Assembly (NCBI RefSeq): GCF_028768465.1
Contig: NZ_CP118225.1
Span: 3,763,001-3,827,000 of the forward strand
Direction of reading: 5' to 3'
Length of the DNA: 64,000 bases
Source of the DNA: Rhodopirellula sp. P2
GTDB taxonomy: Bacteria > Planctomycetota > Planctomycetia > Pirellulales > Pirellulaceae
Both the position numbers and the translations under genes were made by a program. Positions 24,584 to 33,435 of the stretch are shown here, piece by piece (within the stretch, counting starts at the first letter, position 1; each line of letters opens with the position of its first letter). Below the pieces are notes generated by a model. It was not told where the DNA came from and ran no database searches. It saw only the letters and a list, made by a program, of their open reading frames with translations.

Positions 24584-25951
24584 CTATTGGATGCTGGCGA
24601 TGTATTGTTCGAGCATGGTGTAGCCGGCGGGATTGAGTTGGTTCCCATCCTGAGCATCATTCGGATCCAATTCATGCTCTGCTTCCCATGCATCCGGGAT
24701 GCCATCGTGGTCCGTGTCGGGAGCCGCGGTTGCGTTTTTGAGTTCAGGCCAGCCACCGACGTCCTGTTGCGAATCAATGATGCCAGTGATTTGAGTGTCA
24801 CTGCTCACGCGTTTCTTGGTTTTGTAAACGCCTTCGTAGGTTGCCGAGCCATCGCGGACTTCTTGGATGATACGTGAATCGATCGAATCCCGTTTGGGCC
24901 AGGACGCTCCTGCATGCTGGAGAACGGCCTCGAATGCTTCTTCAGCGGTTTGTTGATTGATTGGCATCGCTACCCAGGGTTGGTCAAGTTGGATGAAGTT
25001 GTTGCCGCGAACACCGCTCCAGTTGTCCGCTGAGACCGAGGGGCTGCCCTCGATGACATTGTCGGCGACATACCAATGCCCCTTGTCGTCGGCGCCTCGG
25101 GACGATGGTTCAGCGAGCTCGGCAATCCGGGCGGGGTCCGTTGCGGGGCCGGGTTTGTAGTAGTTGGCGACCATGTTGATGTTGGTGAAGTTGAACTTGT
25201 CGTTCTGTCTCTTTTCGCCTCCATAGCAGCTTCGATAGCCCCAGTTGTACACCACGTTGTTGCGATAATCCGTGTTGCCGCATCCGGATGCGAATCGAGG
25301 GTTGCGACTGGAATGATGTGCGATCAGGTTGTGGTGGTAAGTGCTGTGGTTGGATCCCCAGATGCCGCCGAAACCGTGGTTGCTTTTGGAGTGGTTGGAG
25401 TCGAACAAACTTTCTGTGATCATGCACCACTGAACTGTGACGTTTTCACAGTGGTAGATGGACACTGTTTCATCGACGCTCCAGCTTGCCGACACATGAT
25501 CCAGGATCAGGTTCTTGACGTATCTGGCGGAGATGGCGTCGGCGTCCTTCCCGGATTCATCCCCGAAGCGGACGCGGAGATATCGAATGATCACTTCATC
25601 GGCACTGATCATGAGTGGATAACCCCGGAGGCAAATTCCGTCTCCGGGTGCCGTTTGGCCAGCGATGGTGATGTTTGGGTTTCTGATTCGGAGGTCGCTG
25701 TTCAGCTTGATGGTTCCGGAGACTCGGAAGACGACTGTTCGCGGCCCCTTGGCCTCCACTGCCGCACGCAGGCTGCCATCGCCAGAGTCATTGAGGTTGG
25801 TCACTTCGAAGACCTTGCCGCCGCGACCGCCCACCGTGTGTTTTCCGTAACCTTCGGCGCTCGGAAATGCCAGCGGACTTTGTGCGGACGCGTCCGCCGC
25901 AATGAACAAAATGCCAACCATGGCGATGGCGTTGATGGATGGAAGAGGCAT
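24584..25951 (-). CDS. Pectate lyase-like beta-helix protein with C-terminal calcium-type repeat
   Basis: This 455-residue exported protein starts with a signal peptide (MPLPSINAIAMVGILFIAAD, cut near 'ASAQSP'). The beta-helix contains 'NITIAGQTAPGDGICLRG', 'LILDHVSASWSVDETVSIYH' and 'AHHSSRNPRFASGC', the last with the R-N-P-R motif of pectate lyase catalysis. The C-terminal ~45 residues hold 'DTDHDGIPDAWE', a thrombospondin-type-3-like calcium motif often found before a cell-surface sorting or dockerin-like end. It probably cleaves polygalacturonate or a related pectin backbone outside the cell. It is the second gene of the pectin run, 90 bases downstream of the pectinesterase fusion and 72 upstream of the GH127 gene. 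Family is firm at the beta-helix level; exact substrate is inferred. Confidence 0.9.
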   Translation of the reverse strand: MPLPSINAIAMVGILFIAADASAQSPLAFPSAEGYGKHTVGGRGGKVFEVTNLNDSGDGSLRAAVEAKGPRTVVFRVSGTIKLNSDLRIRNPNITIAGQTAPGDGICLRGYPLMISADEVIIRYLRVRFGDESGKDADAISARYVKNLILDHVSASWSVDETVSIYHCENVTVQWCMITESLFDSNHSKSNHGFGGIWGSNHSTYHHNLIAHHSSRNPRFASGCGNTDYRNNVVYNWGYRSCYGGEKRQNDKFNFTNINMVANYYKPGPATDPARIAELAEPSSRGADDKGHWYVADNVIEGSPSVSADNWSGVRGNNFIQLDQPWVAMPINQQTAEEAFEAVLQHAGASWPKRDSIDSRIIQEVRDGSATYEGVYKTKKRVSSDTQITGIIDSQQDVGGWPELKNATAAPDTDHDGIPDAWEAEHELDPNDAQDGNQLNPAGYTMLEQYIASIQ

Positions 25952-26041
25952 GGATGGATTCTTGGAAAAGAGTGGAGAAGGTGACGGTCTTCGGTGTCAA
26001 ACGTTTTGGCAGTTCGTCGCTGTTGGCTGGCGGCTGTTTCA

Positions 26042-28498
26042 TCATTCGATTTGGATGACGACTCGTTGGTAGCGGGTCAATGCCGGGGTGCCATTGTCGG
26101 TCACTTCGCAGACGACATGAATGGTTTCGCCTCGGTGGGCGGACTCGAGAACGGTGAACGAGGCGTCCTGTTCTGCGGAATCGTGGATTTGGATGGTTTC
26201 GTGGAAGGAGCCCGCTTCTCGGTAATGCCACCAGCGGTAGCTCAGTTCATCCCCGTCGGGGTCGCTTGTTCCCCTTGCACTCAGGACCACTTTCTCGCCC
26301 GGTTGCACCTGCTGATCGAGTGGCGTCGCGAGCTTGACCACAGGCGGGTGGTTGGCTTCGGCGAAAGACTTGACGCACCAATCTGCGCGGGAGGCAAAGT
26401 CATTTTGCATCGCTTCCGTCCATCGCCAAATTGGTTTCACGTACTGCGTCAGCTCGGGATCGTTCGTTCTGTTCTCACGAAGCCGCGAGCGTCCCCAGGC
26501 AGAGTTTCCGTACCAGCGCCCCTCGGGATAGCTGTAGTTCGGATCCGCGACAGGATCCAGCCAGGTGTTCTCGCGGACCTTGACGTACCGGCCGCCCCAA
26601 CCGCCCCAGCCCGGTGATTCCATGCTGCGCAGTCCGACTGGGATCGTATGCAGGAAGGCGGGGGAGTCACCCTCGGATCGAAAATCGCCTGCGTCGAACC
26701 CTTTGTTGTCGCCCGTGTGAGCCGGGTAGAGTGCGCACAAGGGCCCGTGGTCTTCCAAGACATGGGGCTTCATCCATGCGCCGGTCAGGTAGGATTGCTG
26801 CTCCGCAGGAAGGTATTTCTTCCAGCGGTAAAAGATCGCGATGAACTGATCCGAGATGATCGTCGGAATGTTGTGCTGGCCCCAGTGAGGTCGAATGTAG
26901 GACTGGTACGTGGAGTCCTGTTCCCAGATGAAAAAGAACCGAATCTTGTTGGCCACCGATTCCATCTTTTCTGGATGTTCCGACTCGATCGTCTTCAGGG
27001 CGCGAGCGATCGTGTTTGTTCCGCCCCAGGCTTGAATCCAGATTGGGCGGTTGTCGGTTTCATCTAACAGAACCTTCACGATGTGTTGCGATCCGGGCGT
27101 GATTTCATCCATCTCGCCTTCGGTCCGGACGTTGCCAAGGAGGGTGCGGGACTGAAGGAACTCCGCGGTTGGGTACTCCGGGTCATGTTGGATGAGGTTC
27201 GGGTAGACCTTTGAATAGGCCGCCAAGAATGGTTGAATCCAGTCATCGCCGGGCCACCTGTGATCGTGGGCGTGATACTGGGAACTCGACGTGATGATTC
27301 CCTCGATCTCCCATTCATTGGCGTACAACAGAAAGCGCACCAACGAACATTGATCATCGATTTCGCCGTCACTGGTGACCAACACGCGTGGTTTTGGTTT
27401 CGCGGTCGGAGTGTCGGCTGAAGTGCGGTTGGCTATGGAGGTTTGGGCATTGTCGGCTGGTGGCTGAATCGCTGAGGACAGTGTCGCGATGTCTGGGACC
27501 CAGTCCCCTTCCAGCTTCACGGCGGTGGTGCTGCTCGCCTTGAAGATGTTTTCGGGAGTGTACAAGGCACTTTCGGTCGCTGTCAGTTGCCGAGTCCATG
27601 GCAAGCGTTGGTCGGGTTGGTTGCCCGGACCGCGGTTGTTGTATTCCGCATAGTACGCGGTTTGGTGATTGGTTCTCCCTCGCCATTCCGACCACCCTTC
27701 CGCGCGAAGATGGGACCCCAGTTCACAATTCAAGTAGACGACACGAGCCGCGTTGCCCCAGGGCCGTCCCAGGGACGCTTTGGAAACCTGTTCGTCGGGG
27801 TGTTTCTTGATCACACAGTTTTGAAACACATATCCAAATTGGTTGACGTGCTTGGCGTCCTTCAGCTTCTGGCTGTGAGCCGTGATGTGCGAATTGCGAC
27901 GATTGACAATCGTGCAGTCTTCAAACAAAGCGATTCCGTCGCCATAGATGAAGTCCGTCGTGCCTTCGATGAGACAATCCTTGTGATAGGATCGCTTGTT
28001 CCGGCCGGTGTAGTAGGTGTCCTGGAAACCCATGATCCGGCAGCGATAAAAGGCCGCTCGATCGCCGTCAACTCGCAACGCCGCCGCTTGGCCGCCACGG
28101 ACACCGGAACGGCTGTCGATGGTGTTCTGAAACGTCAGGTTGGCGGCAAAGAAGTCGTCCGCCAAGATCCGAGTGCTGGCGTAGTCGGACGACTTTCCGG
28201 CGTAGTCGTCAAACGTGAGGATCGTGGTCTCGGGTGATTCGCCGATCAGGGTCAAGCGTTGCCGGTCTGAAGGAACTCGAATCTTCTCTTGGTAGACACC
28301 GGGACGGACGAAGATCACTGTGCGTTTGGGGTGGTCCGTTGGTGTCGCCTCGATCGCTTCTTGCACGGTCCGGAAATCCCCGCTGCCATCCAAGGCAACC
28401 ACAAAATCGGCTGTGTGCGCTGGGAGGTGATCGACCAATCCGATCAATAGCAAAGCCGTGAGGCAAACGAAGGCTGTTTTTCGAGATGTTTGAATCAT
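26042..28498 (-). CDS. Pectinesterase (CE8) fused to Sde182-like (DUF1593) region
   Basis: The ATG at 28496-28498 (MIQTSRKTAFVC) gives 818 residues and a signal peptide ending near 'LPAHTADF'. Residues ~30-355 are a pectin methylesterase: catalytic D160 ('GFQDTYYTG'), D182 ('TTDFIYGDG') and R245 ('LGRPWGNA') are all present. After a short linker, residues ~370-680 match the DUF1593/Sde182 nucleoside-hydrolase-like region ('RVLVTSDGEIDDQCSLVRFL', 'PIWIQAWGGTNTIARAL'), and residues ~715-818 are an Ig-like end ('ARGTSDPDGDELSYRWWHY') usual for Sde182. It should remove methyl groups from pectin so the two lyases can act; the second part may bind or cut another glycan. It is the first gene of the pectin run, divergent from an AraC regulator. 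I know both halves as separate proteins; the fusion is unusual. Confidence 0.92.
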   Translation of the reverse strand: MIQTSRKTAFVCLTALLLIGLVDHLPAHTADFVVALDGSGDFRTVQEAIEATPTDHPKRTVIFVRPGVYQEKIRVPSDRQRLTLIGESPETTILTFDDYAGKSSDYASTRILADDFFAANLTFQNTIDSRSGVRGGQAAALRVDGDRAAFYRCRIMGFQDTYYTGRNKRSYHKDCLIEGTTDFIYGDGIALFEDCTIVNRRNSHITAHSQKLKDAKHVNQFGYVFQNCVIKKHPDEQVSKASLGRPWGNAARVVYLNCELGSHLRAEGWSEWRGRTNHQTAYYAEYNNRGPGNQPDQRLPWTRQLTATESALYTPENIFKASSTTAVKLEGDWVPDIATLSSAIQPPADNAQTSIANRTSADTPTAKPKPRVLVTSDGEIDDQCSLVRFLLYANEWEIEGIITSSSQYHAHDHRWPGDDWIQPFLAAYSKVYPNLIQHDPEYPTAEFLQSRTLLGNVRTEGEMDEITPGSQHIVKVLLDETDNRPIWIQAWGGTNTIARALKTIESEHPEKMESVANKIRFFFIWEQDSTYQSYIRPHWGQHNIPTIISDQFIAIFYRWKKYLPAEQQSYLTGAWMKPHVLEDHGPLCALYPAHTGDNKGFDAGDFRSEGDSPAFLHTIPVGLRSMESPGWGGWGGRYVKVRENTWLDPVADPNYSYPEGRWYGNSAWGRSRLRENRTNDPELTQYVKPIWRWTEAMQNDFASRADWCVKSFAEANHPPVVKLATPLDQQVQPGEKVVLSARGTSDPDGDELSYRWWHYREAGSFHETIQIHDSAEQDASFTVLESAHRGETIHVVCEVTDNGTPALTRYQRVVIQIE

Positions 28499-28864
28499 GT
28501 GGGCATTCAAATAGGAGTTTGTTGTTTGCGGTGACGCGATCGGGCGCGAGCGATCTGGTGATTCAATGCGTGGCTGGCTCCCAATTGCTCGCGAAGCAGG
28601 TGTCATCGGGGATGAAGCTGTTTGACGATGGACACAGTTCCCACGCGCAACCGGGGCGAACGCCCAAACGGCTCACGAGATGAAACCCAATCATTCCTGC
28701 GTACCTGCTAAACAAGTTTGTTGAGCAACGAAGTTGTTCCGGCCGGACTTGCAATTTGACAGTCCGTTCGTACCGCTTTGTTGCACCTGATGGGATTAGA
28801 CTAAGCTTCGTTCTCCCGGGAGTCTCCTTGTTTGGGGCCGATAAGTAACGGAATTCTAAGGTCG
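28499..28864. promoter_or_regulatory. Divergent control region between pectin run and AraC gene
   Basis: This 366-base region separates the pectinesterase start (minus) and the AraC regulator start (plus), so it should contain both promoters and any AraC operator. A TTGACA at 28756-28761 is a candidate -35 but has no good -10 at the right distance. CTCCCGGGAG at 28813-28822 is a perfect 10-base palindrome 43 bases before the AraC ATG. A dispersed repeat half-copy lies at 28636-28710. Binding sites are not proved. Confidence 0.5.
28636..28710. repeat. Half-copy of the dispersed inverted repeat family
   Basis: The stretch CAACCGGGGCGAACGCCC, then AAACGGCTCAC and ATCATTCCTGCGTACCTGCT, matches the arms at 20558-20646 and 61379-61432. 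Only one arm is present, so it is a truncated copy, placed in the control region of the pectin locus. Confidence 0.8.
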
Positions 28865-29689
28865 ATGAAGCAGTTCGATACGACTCGCCCCGAGTTTGCC
28901 CCCTATGGCTTCACCTGTGAAAGGTGGCTGCCTGTCGCGATGCCGCGTGCCGATCGGCACAGCGAAATCGAGCTGAATTTCTTAGCGTCCGGGTCGCTGA
29001 CGTACTTGGTGGGCGGACACAGAGACACGATCCACGCCGGGCAGATGGGGCTCTTTTGGGCCGCCATTCCTCATCAAATTGTTGAGTTTGATGGGGGCGA
29101 GCCCTATTTCGTGGTGACGTTGCCGCTGAATGAATTCATGCGATCTGGGATCGACCCCGACATTGTGAACCGAACCCTCCAAGGCGAGGTGTTGATCAGT
29201 TCAGATCATGACGAGAGAGACTTCGCGTCTTTCCGGCGATGGGAGTCTGACTTGGCAAGTCAGGATCTCGCGCTGTCTCGTGCCGCACAACTCGAGATTC
29301 AAGCTCGTCTGCTTCGCTTCGCTCGTGACAAGTCGATTGGTGGGACCGGGGAGCCGGCAGGGGATCTCTCGAGTGCCGATCAGTTGGCTTGCTACATCGC
29401 TCGCCATTTTCACCAGGCGTTGACGTCCAAGGCGATCGCGGAGGCGGTCGGATTGCATCCGAACTATGCCATGAATCTGTTTCGAAAGACGTTTGGCATC
29501 TCGATCACCAGTTTCATCACTCAGCATCGCTTGTCGGAGGCCCAACGATTGCTTGTGACGACCAATCAATCGGTGCTCGATATCAGTTTGGCGTCAGGGT
29601 TTCAAAGTCTCAGCCGCTTCAACGAAGTGTTTCGAAAGACGTGCGGGTGTTCCCCCAGAAAGTTTCGAGCGAACCACCGCGATCCGTGA
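28865..29689 (+). CDS. AraC-family transcriptional regulator
   Basis: The ATG at 28865 is preferred to an in-frame TTG 33 bases upstream; AAGG lies just before it. The 274 residues hold an N-terminal cupin-like sensing part ('GSLTYLVGGHRDTIHAGQMG') and a C-terminal double helix-turn-helix ('LTSKAIAEAVGLHPNYAMNL', then 'VLDISLASGFQSLSRFNEVF' and 'CGCSPRKFR'), the AraC/XylS signature. It should bind a sugar ligand and control nearby genes. It is divergent from the pectinesterase-led run, which makes it the probable regulator of pectin use, with galacturonate, arabinose or an oligosaccharide as candidate signals. The ligand is not known. Confidence 0.93.
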   Translation: MKQFDTTRPEFAPYGFTCERWLPVAMPRADRHSEIELNFLASGSLTYLVGGHRDTIHAGQMGLFWAAIPHQIVEFDGGEPYFVVTLPLNEFMRSGIDPDIVNRTLQGEVLISSDHDERDFASFRRWESDLASQDLALSRAAQLEIQARLLRFARDKSIGGTGEPAGDLSSADQLACYIARHFHQALTSKAIAEAVGLHPNYAMNLFRKTFGISITSFITQHRLSEAQRLLVTTNQSVLDISLASGFQSLSRFNEVFRKTCGCSPRKFRANHRDP

Positions 29690-29768
29690 TGTCGTTCTTT
29701 CGGAGGTCACTTTGGTGAACGTTCCGGGACGATTGATTTGTCATCGAAACAGCAAATGCATCGGCAGC

Positions 29769-31145
29769 TCACTGTGTGATCGGTTGCCCAGTGGCATCCA
29801 GCAGCGGTGGTTCGTCGACCCCTGACATCGCATCGGCAATCCGCTGCCGAAGTTGTTTGATCGCGGCTTTGTCTTCGGCGGTGGTCTGGTCCCGGTCGAT
29901 GGCGATCTCTTCCAGTGGCCGATCTGTGAGACGGAATAAGCGGCCATCGCGGAAGTACTTGTGCGTGCGATTGAGTGCAAACACTTCCCGAGTGAATTGC
30001 GATTTGTCTTCGCCTGGACGAGGGTCGTACCAAAAGAACAAGGACTCTTTGTGCGGGCCGTCTTTGCCGAACAATTCTGGCGCGAAACTGATGCCGTCCA
30101 TCGTTGGGTCTTCCGCCACTTTGCCGCCTGCCAGTTCAACCAACGTCGGATAAAAATCGGATGCGTCGATCAGCTTGTCACTCACACGGGGCTGGATATG
30201 CCCAGGCCACGACACGATCAAAGGGACGTGGATGCCGGTCTGTTTGGTCAGCCCTTTGCCTCCTTGGATTGACCGTCCATCGGAAAGCTTGGAAACCACT
30301 TTCAGGTGCGTTCCGTTGTCACCGTAAAAGATGACGACCGTGTTCTCTCGCAAACCATTGGACTGCAGCCCCTGAATCAAGTTCCCAACCGCAACGTCCA
30401 TGTACTCGACCATGTCCTTGAAGTACCTCAGTTGCTCCACGACTGGTTGGGATGGATCCCAGTCGTCGCTGATTGGCGTTGGGACAAATGGCCAGTGCGG
30501 CAGAGCCATGGGGTAATAGACGAACGCCGGCTCATTGCGATCTTGCTTGAGGAAGTCGATTGTCTTTTTCACCCAGACATCTTCGCCAAATTGGCCGGGA
30601 TAGGTTTTCAGCTCACCGCCCTGCCCTGCTTCGCCTTCCAGCATGGTTGGGTTGGCGTAGCGTGAGCCTTTGTCTTCGGTGTGCAAGGCGTGGTACAGAG
30701 CGTATCGGTCAAAGCCCGCGTCTTGGGGATGCATTCCGGTTCCGCGGCGTTCTTCTGACCCGGGGTATCCGGGCGGGTCGTAGGATTGCAATTGCCACTT
30801 GCCAAAGATCGCCGTGGCGTAACCTTCCTCCTTCATACGGTGACCAAAGGTTTTCACGTTTGGATCGAGGATTCCAAATGTCTTCCAGTTGCGATGGTTG
30901 TACTTGCCCGACATCAATTGAACACGAGTCGGGGTGCACAGCGGTTGCGAATACGCGTGTGTGAACCGGACTCCATCGCTGGCCAACTGATCCAGGGCTG
31001 GCGTGTCGTAGGAGACTCCGCCGTAACACCCCAGTCCTTCCATGCCGATGTCGTCGGCCATGATCAGCACGATGTTGGGCCGCGAATCGTCGGCGGACGA
31101 AATGGTCAGCGGAAGGCAACCAAGAAGGATCAGGAGAAAACGCAT
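29769..31145 (-). CDS. Exported sulfatase (type I, formylglycine-dependent)
   Basis: This 458-residue protein has a signal peptide (MRFLLILLGCLPLTISSADD). The sulfatase start 'PNIVLIMADDIGMEGLGCYG' holds the metal-binding Asp pair, and C70-T-P-T-R ('PLCTPTRVQLMSGKYNHR') is the formylglycine motif modified by sulfatase-maturing enzymes. 'FGKWQLQSYD' and 'IFYGDNGTHL' supply further active-site residues. It should hydrolyse sulfate esters in the periplasm, probably from a sulfated polysaccharide. It converges with the AraC regulator gene (79-base gap) and its upstream neighbour on the same strand is the SYLF gene, so it may be separate from the pectin run. Substrate is unknown; the family has hundreds of specificities. 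Confidence 0.95.
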   Translation of the reverse strand: MRFLLILLGCLPLTISSADDSRPNIVLIMADDIGMEGLGCYGGVSYDTPALDQLASDGVRFTHAYSQPLCTPTRVQLMSGKYNHRNWKTFGILDPNVKTFGHRMKEEGYATAIFGKWQLQSYDPPGYPGSEERRGTGMHPQDAGFDRYALYHALHTEDKGSRYANPTMLEGEAGQGGELKTYPGQFGEDVWVKKTIDFLKQDRNEPAFVYYPMALPHWPFVPTPISDDWDPSQPVVEQLRYFKDMVEYMDVAVGNLIQGLQSNGLRENTVVIFYGDNGTHLKVVSKLSDGRSIQGGKGLTKQTGIHVPLIVSWPGHIQPRVSDKLIDASDFYPTLVELAGGKVAEDPTMDGISFAPELFGKDGPHKESLFFWYDPRPGEDKSQFTREVFALNRTHKYFRDGRLFRLTDRPLEEIAIDRDQTTAEDKAAIKQLRQRIADAMSGVDEPPLLDATGQPITQ

Positions 31146-31203
31146 TCGACAATTCGCTCAGGGATGCAGGCTTGGGGAAGGAGCGGGACAGCTCCCAGGA
31201 TAA

Positions 31204-32256
31204 TCAACGATTCTCCGGCGGAGGTGGCAGCTGGATCGTTTGCGCGTTGGGGGTCAGTGCGTGCTGGTAGTACTTGAGCAGACTGTAGACGGATTGGAAT
31301 TCCGGGCGTGCCGCCAAGGAGGCATATTGCGGGTCGTTGGCGACTTGGTCGTAGCGTGCAACCGTGGCCGCCAAGGCTTGGGGATCAGGGGCTTGGTTGG
31401 GATTGGCGGACAGCGGCAGTGCCAAGTGCGCTGTCCATTGGGGATCCAGCAGTTTGAACAACTCGGGAGCGATTTGCAGCAATTGGTCCTGCAGTACCGC
31501 GGGCCGATCGCTTCGGTATTGTTGAGCGAACTGCGATTGGGGTTCGGGAGGCGTGACCTGGGCTTGTTGACCAGCGTAACGGGCAACGGCCTGCGTCAAT
31601 TGGGCTGCCGAGGTGGGGATGACCACCGGTTGTCCAGGGGCGGGGCTTTGGTAGTACATGCCGGTTGCGACTTGATCGACCCGCACGACGGTTCCATCAA
31701 TCGAGACGCCGGCGAACAGGCCACGGCTTCGAGAGTAGGTGTAGATTTCCGCTTGCAGTTGACCGTCGGTGGCCACGGCGGCTTGACGTCCGACCGGGCC
31801 CGCTGCTGCGGATGCGTCACCACCCAGCGTGAGTTTGCCGGACAAGATGCCTTGCACGCTGCGCGCCGTTTTGAAGACCAGGATGATGTCCGAGGCTTGC
31901 ACGCCGACTTGCCAACCGACATTGCCACCCGTCAAGGTGATGAACACAGGGGCGTGCCAGGTGCCATCGGGATCACGGATGAAGAGCAGTCCTTTTCCAT
32001 GTCGAGCTCCGACGATGAAGCTGCCTTTGATCACGTTGGGGACGATCGCGACCCCGTGGCAATCTTGCAGCATCTGAGCCGGGATTTGGCTCAGGGGCGA
32101 GGACATGGTTTCATTCAGGACGGCGGTCGCGGATTGGACCGTTTGTTCCTCGACCACCTGGGCTGAGACGGGCTGCGTCCATCCGACCAGGATGATAGCC
32201 GCCGCCATCGCAATGCGCCGAGAGAAGCAAATTCGCGGTTGGGGAGAGGACTCCAT
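31204..32256 (-). CDS. Exported SYLF-domain lipid-binding protein
   Basis: The ATG at 32254-32256 is chosen because AAGGA lies 9 bases before it; an ATG three codons earlier overlaps that ribosome site. The 350 residues begin with a signal peptide ending near 'PVSAQVV'. Residues ~30-190 are a SYLF (Ysc84) domain: 'DCHGVAIVPNVIKGSFIVGA', 'HAPVFITLTGGNVGWQVGVQ' and 'IILVFKTARSVQGIL'. SYLF proteins bind phosphoinositides or other lipids; in bacteria the role is unclear but the protein is exported. The C-terminal half is rich in Gln, Pro and Ala. It lies 58 bases upstream of the sulfatase gene on the same strand. A perfect 9-4-9 palindrome sits in its 5' region at 32278-32299. Confidence 0.92.
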   Translation of the reverse strand: MESSPQPRICFSRRIAMAAAIILVGWTQPVSAQVVEEQTVQSATAVLNETMSSPLSQIPAQMLQDCHGVAIVPNVIKGSFIVGARHGKGLLFIRDPDGTWHAPVFITLTGGNVGWQVGVQASDIILVFKTARSVQGILSGKLTLGGDASAAAGPVGRQAAVATDGQLQAEIYTYSRSRGLFAGVSIDGTVVRVDQVATGMYYQSPAPGQPVVIPTSAAQLTQAVARYAGQQAQVTPPEPQSQFAQQYRSDRPAVLQDQLLQIAPELFKLLDPQWTAHLALPLSANPNQAPDPQALAATVARYDQVANDPQYASLAARPEFQSVYSLLKYYQHALTPNAQTIQLPPPPENR

Positions 32257-32277
32257 CGTGCACATTCCTTGGGTAAA

Positions 32278-32299
32278 AGCGTTCTCATTCGAGAACGCT
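32278..32299. promoter_or_regulatory. Perfect palindrome upstream of SYLF gene
   Basis: AGCGTTCTC-ATTC-GAGAACGCT is a perfect 9-base inverted repeat with a 4-base centre, 22 bases upstream of the SYLF start. Its spacing and symmetry fit an operator for a dimeric regulator or a 5' UTR hairpin. No regulator is encoded next to it. Confidence 0.5.
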
Positions 32300-32657
32300 C
32301 GTTCGGGTGACCGGTTGGGGCCGCCGGAGGCGATCAAATCGTCGCGGTGGCGGCGTCGATTCCCCTGCCATTGTGGGGCCGGAGGGCCGTGGAGGCTACT
32401 CCATCTGCCTTCCCCTGCCCCGCGATTGGGAAAGAATGTGAAGCGTCGGCAAGGGAGAACGTTTTGTTGGCAACGACGACACCTTGTTGGGAAATTGCTT
32501 CACGCGTTTTCGAAACGGTGCTTTGGTCGGTTGGATAGACGCTCACAAAGTGCGAAGATGCGGTTCGAAGCCGCCAAAAAACGCCGGATGCCACGTTGGC
32601 ATGGTCAGCTTGTTTCAGTGCGTTGGCGAGCGATGTTCACGACAAAGGAAATGAAAG
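32300..32657. other. Intergenic region between SYLF and HdeD-like genes
   Basis: This 358-base region separates divergent genes and should contain both promoters. Just before the plus-strand gene, ACAAAGGAAATGAAAG offers a purine-rich ribosome site. I see no RNA gene or further repeat. The GGGGCCGGAGGGCC string near 32376 could form a small hairpin but has no clear role. Confidence 0.4.
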
Positions 32658-33251
32658 ATGTCTGATTCGGAACCGAAGGATCCCCTGCGGAACGTGCTCG
32701 TTGATGTGGCGTCACTCTGGTGGTTGCCGCTGATCCGAGGTTTGTTGTTGTTGGTGTTGGGGATCTACGCCTTGTTTCAACCCGGGATGACCTTGGCAAC
32801 GTTCGCCCAGGTCGCAGGATTCTTCTTGGCCTTCGATGGGGTCATGGCCATCATTGCGGGAGCGGTCGGCGACACCCCGTCCCGGATGGGGACAATCGTC
32901 CGGGGTGTGATCGAAGTCTTGGCGGGGGTGTTTGTGTTCGCCAACCCAATGCTGGTCGCAGGGTTGACGGCAACGATCGTGATCAGCGTGATTGGCGCGA
33001 TGGTGATTGTCTCGGGCGTGGTCGAAATTGCGGCCGCGATTCAAGATCGCCGGCACATCCAAGGCGAAGGTTGGTTGATCTTGGCCGGGATTCTTTCCGT
33101 GTTGATCGGCATTGCTCTGTTGGTCGCACCGATGGGATTTGGGCTGACGTTGGTGCGGGTTCTGGGAGCGTTGGCGATTGTCTCCAGCATTGCGATGATC
33201 GCGTTCGCGTTCCGATTGAGATCGTTGGGAAGCCGGATCTCTCAGGGCTAA
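32658..33251 (+). CDS. HdeD-like (DUF308) six-helix membrane protein
   Basis: This 197-residue protein is a string of six hydrophobic segments at about residues 20-42, 48-70, 79-97, 101-123, 136-157 and 162-183. The pattern 'PLIRGLLLLVLGIYALFQPG' then 'FFLAFDGVMAIIAG' repeats as three two-helix units, the HdeD/DUF308 family layout. HdeD is linked to acid resistance in enterobacteria, but many bacteria hold the family without that role. It sits in the inner membrane. The start follows an AAGGAAA ribosome site about 10 bases upstream. It is divergent from the SYLF gene and is followed by a weak hairpin and a downstream SGNH hydrolase gene on the same strand. Confidence 0.93.
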   Translation: MSDSEPKDPLRNVLVDVASLWWLPLIRGLLLLVLGIYALFQPGMTLATFAQVAGFFLAFDGVMAIIAGAVGDTPSRMGTIVRGVIEVLAGVFVFANPMLVAGLTATIVISVIGAMVIVSGVVEIAAAIQDRRHIQGEGWLILAGILSVLIGIALLVAPMGFGLTLVRVLGALAIVSSIAMIAFAFRLRSLGSRISQG

Positions 33252-33342
33252 ACGCCCTGTGCGATGAAGGGAACAGGCTTGCTGAGACGATCCACCCTGC
33301 CCTGCCCCACACTGAGCGAGCCTGGGCGACTATGTTGGTCAG

Positions 33343-33367
33343 CCGCTTCTTGCTTGCAAAGAAGCGG
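33343..33367 (+). terminator. Candidate terminator hairpin after HdeD-like gene
   Basis: CCGCTTCTT (33343-33351) pairs perfectly with AAGAAGCGG (33359-33367) around a 7-base loop, 92 bases after the HdeD stop. It is followed by GATTGATTCT, not a U-tract, and then by a second 7-bp palindrome (GATTCTCAAGAGAATC), so intrinsic termination is only possible. Confidence 0.35.
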
Positions 33368-33435
33368 GATTGATTCTCAAGAGAATCGGTCTCCCTCCCC
33401 TCCCCTCCCCTGCCCCGTATGAAAAGTGGTTCCAA

